Shown here piece after piece: positions 58,447-64,000 of a DNA stretch of 64,000 nucleotides. The stretch is from contig CP103037.1 in NCBI GenBank assembly GCA_024752435.1, positions 1,860,001-1,924,000 of the forward strand, in the 5' to 3' direction. Both the position numbers and the translations under genes were made by a program. A model generated the notes under the pieces. It was not told the origin of the DNA. It worked only from the letters and a program-made list of their open reading frames with translations, and did not search any database. Each line of letters starts with the position of its first letter. Positions within the stretch are counted from its first letter, which is position 1. Source of the stretch: Allantophomopsis cytisporea. Its lineage: Eukaryota; Ascomycota; Leotiomycetes; Phacidiales; Phacidiaceae.

Positions 58447-59233
58447 TCAGCCAACACACCTAGACCAACCGGGAAGGCCACAGCCAAATCCTATGAAGAG
58501 GTAGAGGAGGAAGATAACCACGACAGTCAACATGACCATCAACTTAACATTCTTCCACCACATCTTCCTCCTCAGTCCTCGGCTTCTAATCCGGAACTCA
58601 CTCGCCGACCCACCAAGCTTATCGGTCTTATCAACAAGAAGGTCGATCCTCTCTCCCCTCTCCAGCACCCTCTCAATATTCTCCGTCATGATCCCACGCA
58701 CATTATCAATCTCGTTCTGCACATTGCTAATAGCATCATCCTTGCCAGCCTGCGTAGTCCCATACTCCACCATCAACTTCTTGAGCTCAGTGTTGAAGCC
58801 TGCAGTACCGTAGTTGGGCAAGGCGGCAAAGTCGGTGGATGAGGGGTCGTAGCGTGAAAGGAAGCGCTTCTTGATCTCCACGAGGAACCCAAAGGGGATG
58901 CGGCGGCCAAGAGTGGACGCCGCTACAACCATGTAGGTGAGGCCACCGGCCGACGGCGTGTCCGGGTAGTCGGCCGGAGATTCGGCGATGTAGTGGATGA
59001 AGTTGTCATTGTGTGTGTACGTGAGCTTTTGTGCTGAGCTGTGGTTGATCTTGGGGAGGATGAGGGATGCGAGGCTTGAAGTGCCGGATGAGGCGGATGT
59101 CGTGTGCTCGGTGAGGATGGTTGTATTGTGTGCAATACAAGCGCTGTGGAGAAGTGATTAGCATGATTTTACATTCTGGAGTTGGGGTGAGATACTAGAG
59201 CAGCGGCGTTGATGGAGTTGAGGATGAGGCCAT
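58447..59233 (-). CDS. Longin-domain R-SNARE, VAMP7/Nyv1 type
   Basis: Vesicle-membrane SNARE acting in fusion with the vacuole/endosome. Exon 1 is 59196-59233 (ATG 59231-59233) and exon 2 is 58447-59143, with a 52-nt GTATCT..CCACAG intron in phase 2, giving 244 aa. The longin domain covers residues about 8-125 (LLYACIAHNTTILTEH.., IHYIAESPADYPDTPSAGGL, TYMVVAASTLGRRIPFGFL). The SNARE motif spans about 147-208 (DDAISNVQNEIDNVRGIMTE, then NIERVLERGERIDLLVDKTD), with the zero-layer arginine at about 175. One C-terminal transmembrane helix follows WWKNVK (LMVMLTVVVIFLLYLFIGFG). Length and domain order are standard. Without the short first exon the protein would lack its conserved N-terminal strand. 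Confidence 0.93.
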
Positions 59234-60546
59234 GTTTATATCGGCAGGGGAAGCAAATGAGTCGTTGGCGTTGTAGGGTCCTGTGAGATAGTTGTGTTTT
59301 GGTCTGCAGCTCGATAACGATTGGAAGCTCGAGATTTGCAATGCAGTCGATCAGTTGAGCTGTGGGGTTACTGGTAGATGGATGAGTTGCTGTGTTGATG
59401 CGGAGGCTCATGCTTCAACCTTACTATGCAGGTAAGTCTTGTTACATGACGCAGCACTACAGGCGCCAAGACTAGATACTTTGAAGGCCACAAGATTCAG
59501 GCACTAATAACTTTTATTATTGAGAACACAGTCCAGTCATTTCAAATGCGTTCTTACTGTTGAATCACCTTTATTTTATTTAACTGAAATACTTGCTAGT
59601 ATAAAGATAGTCTGGTGTATTATGGTAACCAATCTCTTACTGTTAATATTTTCAACAGTTAAATGGTATTTATCAGAAGCTGATTATCTACTCGTCCTGT
59701 TGAATTATCCCTTCCGCTGTAATCATAACCAACCACTACGAATTTTTATATTAATTTTTCAAGCTTTAAAAATTGATAACATAAGTAATTCAACCCTTAC
59801 CTGGTATACGTATATATGGCCAGTCTGTGCATTAAACGAGTTTATATATACGGGCTCTACACAACAAGTTACACAAAGTACAATGGTTGGTTATATATTG
59901 CTGACTAAGTCAAAATTCCCCCGCCTCCTGCTTCAACTCCTGCTCCTATACTTACTCTTACCTATATTGAGATCTATATAATAGTATAATAGTAATACTC
60001 AAGAAGTTTAGATCTTCGGTTGTAAAGTATTAAGAAATTATAAAAGGTATTACATAATCATTAGTAAATAACTATCTCCTAGTTATGTTTATAACAGTTG
60101 CTATGACATTTAATTATTCTATCACTACTGCTAATTTCAACGGCAGTGTATTAATAACTATTAGTTATATTTGACGGTAAGTATAGTAACTTAACTATTA
60201 TTACTGTCTTTACAATCATATTAAGTAAAGATTTTACTACGGGTAACTCAATTGGAAGAGAGCAGTTGATTTTATTAGCACTTGTTCGTTAAGGTACGAA
60301 GTGAAAGGATAGAAACATTGTACTTGATATATTAAAATTACAAAACCTTTCAAAGAATTTACTGAAGTCGTGTAAGAAAGGGTTCGTGGTTTTGCTATAT
60401 TTGTGAAAGTGGTTTTTGGGTTAGGTACCACCTTCAATAGTCGTTGTTAGGCTTAGTGCAGAAGATCGAGGAATATAAGCCCTCAGTTTAAATAGAGCAC
60501 CTTTCTTCAGATATAATTTTTATTTCTTCTACATCAGTGAGACAAA
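59234..60546. other. AT-rich block
   Basis: The first about 300 bp are the VAMP7 promoter. From about 59500 the sequence becomes strongly AT-rich (runs of TATA/TAAT) and carries long but featureless frames (for example 59520-59981 plus). It looks like old RIP-mutated or otherwise degenerate DNA and directly adjoins the F-box pseudogene. Confidence 0.55.
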
Positions 60547-61708
60547 ATGTCTTCTATCAATTATTACTTGCACCACTGTTTCCCTTCTCATTTTCCGTTG
60601 TGGAATATGCCTCCTCGGCCCCTGAGTCCTTTTCAACTCAACAATATATGTCCGGCGGTATCCTCAAGCTTTCGAAAGGTGGTATCAAAACTCTTGGTCA
60701 AGTACAAGTAGGCAGAAAATATAAAAGAAGCATCGCTTTTAGGACTGCCTACAGAGGTGTTGGAGCGGATAACTTGCTTTCTTCAGCCCTCGGAAGTTGT
60801 TGCACTTGCGCTGACCAGCAAGGCCCTTTTACACAAGACACATCAGCAAACCTTCCAAGCTTGCGCTCATGATCCTTCCGAAAGACAAAACCTACTCACC
60901 CTACTTGACTGAGATACTGGAGCCCTCAGGATTCACTACTACCCATGCGGGACCATTCACCATTTGGAAACTTTATATAAGGAGAACAGACTCATTTATT
61001 TTCGAAATCAACCATGTGACACAGCCGATTCCGAAGCCGGGTATCACTTCCAATTCGATATATTGTTCAGATCTATATACGTCCAAGTGCTGATGAAACG
61101 TCACCGGCTCGGTCTCGATACCACTCATTACCTCGCGTACATCGATTCAAGAGCTTAGACAAGTTTCGAAACCATGTACTGGCCAGAACGGCGCGCCGCC
61201 TTATACCGCAATATCACGGCCCGTATCATCGACTCCGAGTTCTCGTTCCGCTCCCAGCTATGGACGTTTTGGCCGCATTCGCAAAGATCATTCCCAGAAA
61301 CCGGAGGAATCTTTCATTACAACTTTGAGGTATGCCCACACGTGAACTTCAATGATTACGTGCGGCCAAACAAATTCGTAAAAGAGTTTGTGGACGTATA
61401 CAATGATTGGAGTGGCCTGTTGGGGAAACCGAGTGTGCTATACAAAGTGGGCAAACTTTGGGCCTTGTGTCAGTCCCAAGGACCCAAAGTGGGCAAGGCA
61501 CTTGCATCGCAAGTGGTCTACAAGTCAAGAACTTAGCATCACATATCCGCCGATAGAATATCCTCCAGGCAGCTTGAAGAGCGGCTTTGAAGGGTCTGAT
61601 CACTTTGATGTCAGTGCTGTTATGTCAGAGAAGAAAATGAGAAAGATAGTGAAGAGTTATTATTCAAGCATCAGATATGCAGAGTATTTTAATACACTTG
61701 TGCTTTAG
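60547..61708 (+). pseudogene. F-box protein pseudogene
   Basis: One frame from ATG 60547 to 61536 encodes a fungal F-box protein interrupted by three in-frame stops: TAG 60709-60711, TGA 60910-60912 and TAG 61156-61158. The F-box is clear just after the first stop (LLGLPTEVLERITCFLQPSE then VVALALTSKALLHK). The following sequence has the usual fungal F-box context (ERQNLLTLLD-stop-DTG, YYPCGTIHH, CDTADSEAGYHF). Downstream are VLMKRHRLGLDTTHY and YRNITARIIDSEFSFRSQLW. Near 61480-61540 homology seems to continue in another frame (to about 61708), so there is probably also a frameshift. The intact protein would be about 380 aa. As written it is non-functional. TAG and TGA in place of Gln, Arg or Trp codons fit C-to-T type damage. 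Confidence 0.75.
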
Positions 61709-62013
61709 TAATCTACATTATTTACTTGTTAGTACCAGATTTTGCATTGATTGTCTGCTTGAAATCGCGAGTTTTTAGTCTGTGTAGATGATTTAAGTGT
61801 AGCTCTTCGTAGCTGCCATCAAATTATCCAACAAGTAGAAAGAGATACCAGAAGGTAAAACAGCAACAACGCTCTTGCCTCAGAGTATCGTGAACTTGCT
61901 TAGCACTTCTGATAATGTCCAGAGCTCGCCCCCCTCTTCTCTTTTTCCTTTCTGTTTAAATATTTTTGTCTTTATTTTAAAGTATTCATCGAGACATCTT
62001 TTTTAATATAGTC
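61709..62013. other. Short intergenic region
   Basis: About 305 bp between the F-box pseudogene and the next gene, with a T-rich leader just before 62014. Nothing else is seen. Confidence 0.5.
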
Positions 62014-62455
62014 ATGACACCTGCAGAGGTGTTCACAATTCTGGCGGCGACCGTGACCTTGGTCACGTTCGTCTACAAGATTGTGAATCACTGGAGGGCC
62101 GTAAGTCGTTGTGCACATTACCCATTCCCACCACGACCTACGCTGATACCCGCTCTAGCAACCCCTCGCAATGAAGGCTCTTTTTCCGGTCACGGCAACG
62201 GATCCCGGTGAGCAAGTCATCCTTTTAAGGAGGCTGTGCTATGCAGTGGAGGCCTTGGCCAAAGCTGCGCGCCGGGGTCCGGGCGACATTGATGACGGTT
62301 CAAAGGCAGCTGCCGATACTCGAGATGTCGTCGCCGCTGTTGGCCAGCTAAGTTCCACGGTTGCTCCACCCATGCCTCCGCCTCGCCAGAGGACTCGTGT
62401 ATTTTACGCAACATCCGACGGCGAGGTGTACGAGGCGTGGAGAGCCTCCGTCTGA
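62014..62455 (+). CDS. Small orphan protein with N-terminal membrane helix
   Basis: Exon 1 is 62014-62100 (29 codons) and exon 2 is 62159-62455. The 58-nt intron is GTAAGT..GCTGAT..CTCTAG in phase 0, giving 127 aa. The N-terminus MTPAEVFTILAATVTLVTFV followed by YKIVNHWRA is a single helix that could be a membrane anchor. It is followed by helical Ala/Arg/Asp-rich sequence (AVEALAKAARRGPGDIDDG), a Pro cluster (APPMPPPRQ) and the end RVFYATSDGEVYEAWRASV. No family is recognised. The clean splice sites and conserved-looking C-terminus argue that it is real. The N-terminal helix resembles the anchor of STAND/NLR-associated fungal proteins, but that is only a resemblance. Confidence 0.55.
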
Positions 62456-62845
62456 ACAGCAGGGAAGGGTGCCCTGTCATATTCAACATATGGCGGGGTC
62501 ACCAGCGTCGAGCTCGCACTTCTTCGCAGCACTGGTGACTAGTACCTTGCAAGTGCGAGGGAAGCTAAGACGAGCTTATACAGAGTAAGGAAAATGTGCC
62601 GTGATCAAAAGTCCAAATCGAGTTCTTTGTGTATGACTTCACTGTATACGCTTTCATCTTGTTTACCCGTACTGTCAATTTTTGAGATTTAGAACTCACA
62701 GATAACCAGAATGCTTGAATTACTTAGTATTCATTGATAATTCACAAACGCTTTTAGCCGAAAATTATATCCCGCAGGCGATTACCAAACTCCCCTAACC
62801 ATGCAATCGTACATTCACATCCTCATTCCACCCAGTAACCATACT
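62456..62845. other. Convergent intergenic region
   Basis: This 390-bp stretch lies between two convergent genes and presumably holds both 3' UTRs. Nothing else is seen. Confidence 0.5.
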
Positions 62846-64000
62846 TCACTCAATTAGATACGGTTCGGCGCCCTCACCAAAGATAAGATATGGTTTCCTT
62901 GCAGCCAAGTCCAGGATAGTTTGGGCGAAAACACTGTTTGCCCAAGCAAACCAACTCCCTGCCTTATTGTCAATATGGTCAAGTTATCAAATGAGAGGAG
63001 GAACACTCACTGGTGTACTCTGAGATCCGATTGACATTGATGCTCTCATGAACGAGGCCGAGACGACTAGCTCTGAGAACAACGGCTAAGGACTTTTTGA
63101 TCTCCTGGTCATCGCTTGAAGTCATTGCTTGAAGCAACAAACTCATTGGCCAAGCATTTTCAAGACCGATGTGAGGTCCTGCGAAAATTTAGCAATCTGT
63201 AAATAAATGTAATTGAGGGTTGACACGCACCTCCGATACCTCCGAAGCCAGTGCCATCCAAGAAATATGGGTTTCCTTGACTTTCCAATAACATTTTTCG
63301 GGTGTTGAGATAGATCTTGTCATCAGCAGGCACGAAGCCGAGAATCGGCAAGGCCAATAAAGATGGGACATTAGCATCATCCATCATGATGTGGGATCCA
63401 TAACCATCAACTTCATAGGCAAAGACGTCACCATATTTTCTGTGATTAATGACGGCATGTTCGTAGATACCATCCTCGATAGCGTTGGCGCGCTTCTCCA
63501 AGGCATCAGCTAAAGTAGTCTTCTTGACTACTCTTAAAATCTCTGCTGTGCGTTTCAGTTCTACAGACATCATGGCATTGGCGGGGATATAGAAGCCCAA
63601 TATCGTAGCATCATCACTTGGTCTAAAAGCACTTCGGACTAAACCTGTACCATTGTTGAGAGGATTTCCAACGCCACTGAGAGGTAATGTTTCTGTTCCT
63701 TGATCGGTCCTTCGTCTGAAGGTATACTCGTTGCGTACAAATCGACCAGTTTCAGGATCAAAGGTGGACATAGACTGCTCTTCGATGACTCTCATAACGG
63801 TGTCGAGAGCCACTAACCACCTTGGAGTCAAGAAATCAATCGATTTTGTGTGATTATAAAAGGTGTTGCCAAGAGCAAGGAAGTGGGCAAGTGAATCAAG
63901 CTCGTACTTGCATTCGAATACGAATGAAGGCTCATATGCCGGATGAACAGCATCTTCTTGTCCATTCTGAGTTGGCGGAAGTTTGCTTGGAGGCGGTGGT
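62846..64000 (-). CDS. GH125 exo-alpha-1,6-mannosidase / Mug157 family (3' part, runs off right edge)
   Basis: Three exons are visible: 63231 to beyond 64000, 63011-63178 and 62846-62958. The introns are GTGCGT..TTCGCAG and GTGAGT..AGGCAG, all in phase, and the stop is TGA 62846-62848. About 384 C-terminal residues are seen. Diagnostic blocks are FVFECKYELDSLAHFLALGN, RSAFRPSDDATILGFYIPAN, FAYEVDGYGSHIMMDDANVP then SLLALPILGF, FGGIGGPHIGLENAWPMSLL and SWFAWANSVFAQTILDLA. These are typical of GH125 proteins, known in fission yeast as Mug157 and thought to trim alpha-1,6-linked mannose in the secretory pathway. The start codon and the presumed N-terminal membrane anchor lie beyond the window, so localisation cannot be read here. 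Confidence 0.93.

Noticed and set aside
59520..59981. A 153-codon frame in the AT-rich block
   Set aside because: The hydrophobic composition follows directly from the AT bias. No motif and no start context.

Overview
The window is chromosomal DNA of a filamentous ascomycete (Pezizomycotina; class not determined from sequence alone, Leotiomycetes or a close relative would fit). The evidence is short introns of about 45-120 nt with GT..AG ends and CTAAC-type branch sites, a full-length AreA/NIT2-type GATA factor, a fungal Hsk3 DASH subunit, Hsp12, GH71 and GH125 enzymes, and decayed genes whose damage (in-frame TAG/TGA, transition-rich differences) resembles repeat-induced point mutation.

Layout. 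1-12.0 kb is conserved housekeeping sequence: a conserved protein of unknown function running off the left edge (-), a roadblock/LC7 dynein light chain (-) divergent from IPI1 (+), the small DASH subunit HSK3 (+), and the nitrogen regulator areA (-). 12.0-26.4 kb is a gene-poor stretch of over 14 kb upstream of areA, with simple repeats and recurrent short words but no supportable gene. 26.4-32.8 kb holds a small cysteine-rich GPI-type surface protein, a WBP11/Saf1-type splicing protein, an intron-containing tRNA-Val(UAC), and DNA polymerase kappa with an odd first splice donor.

33.5-40 kb is a decayed accessory block. It contains a FAD monooxygenase/acetoacetate-decarboxylase fusion gene with three frameshifts, two diverged copies of a 103-bp repeat, and a relic of a medium-chain alcohol dehydrogenase. 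40.1-54.5 kb is an accessory block of intact genes: a 1616-aa secreted GH71 alpha-1,3-glucanase with CBM24-like repeats and a long C-terminal extension containing a NucA/NucB-like stretch, a cytosolic SUKH-like protein immediately downstream, two uncharacterised multi-pass membrane proteins, a small Cys-rich GPI-type protein, and a fragment of a Zn-cluster transcription factor.

56-64 kb returns to conserved genes (HSP12, the longin R-SNARE VAMP7/Nyv1, and a GH125/Mug157 mannosidase running off the right edge). They are interrupted by an AT-rich block, an F-box pseudogene with three in-frame stops, and a small orphan gene.

Functional reading. Most genes are independently expressed single-gene units. 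The one arrangement that suggests cooperation is the secreted GH71-CBM24-nuclease-like protein next to the SUKH-like protein, which resembles an effector/immunity layout. That is an inference, not something the sequence proves. Exon models were derived by hand from reading frame, splice motifs and protein-family knowledge. Coordinates include the stop codon.
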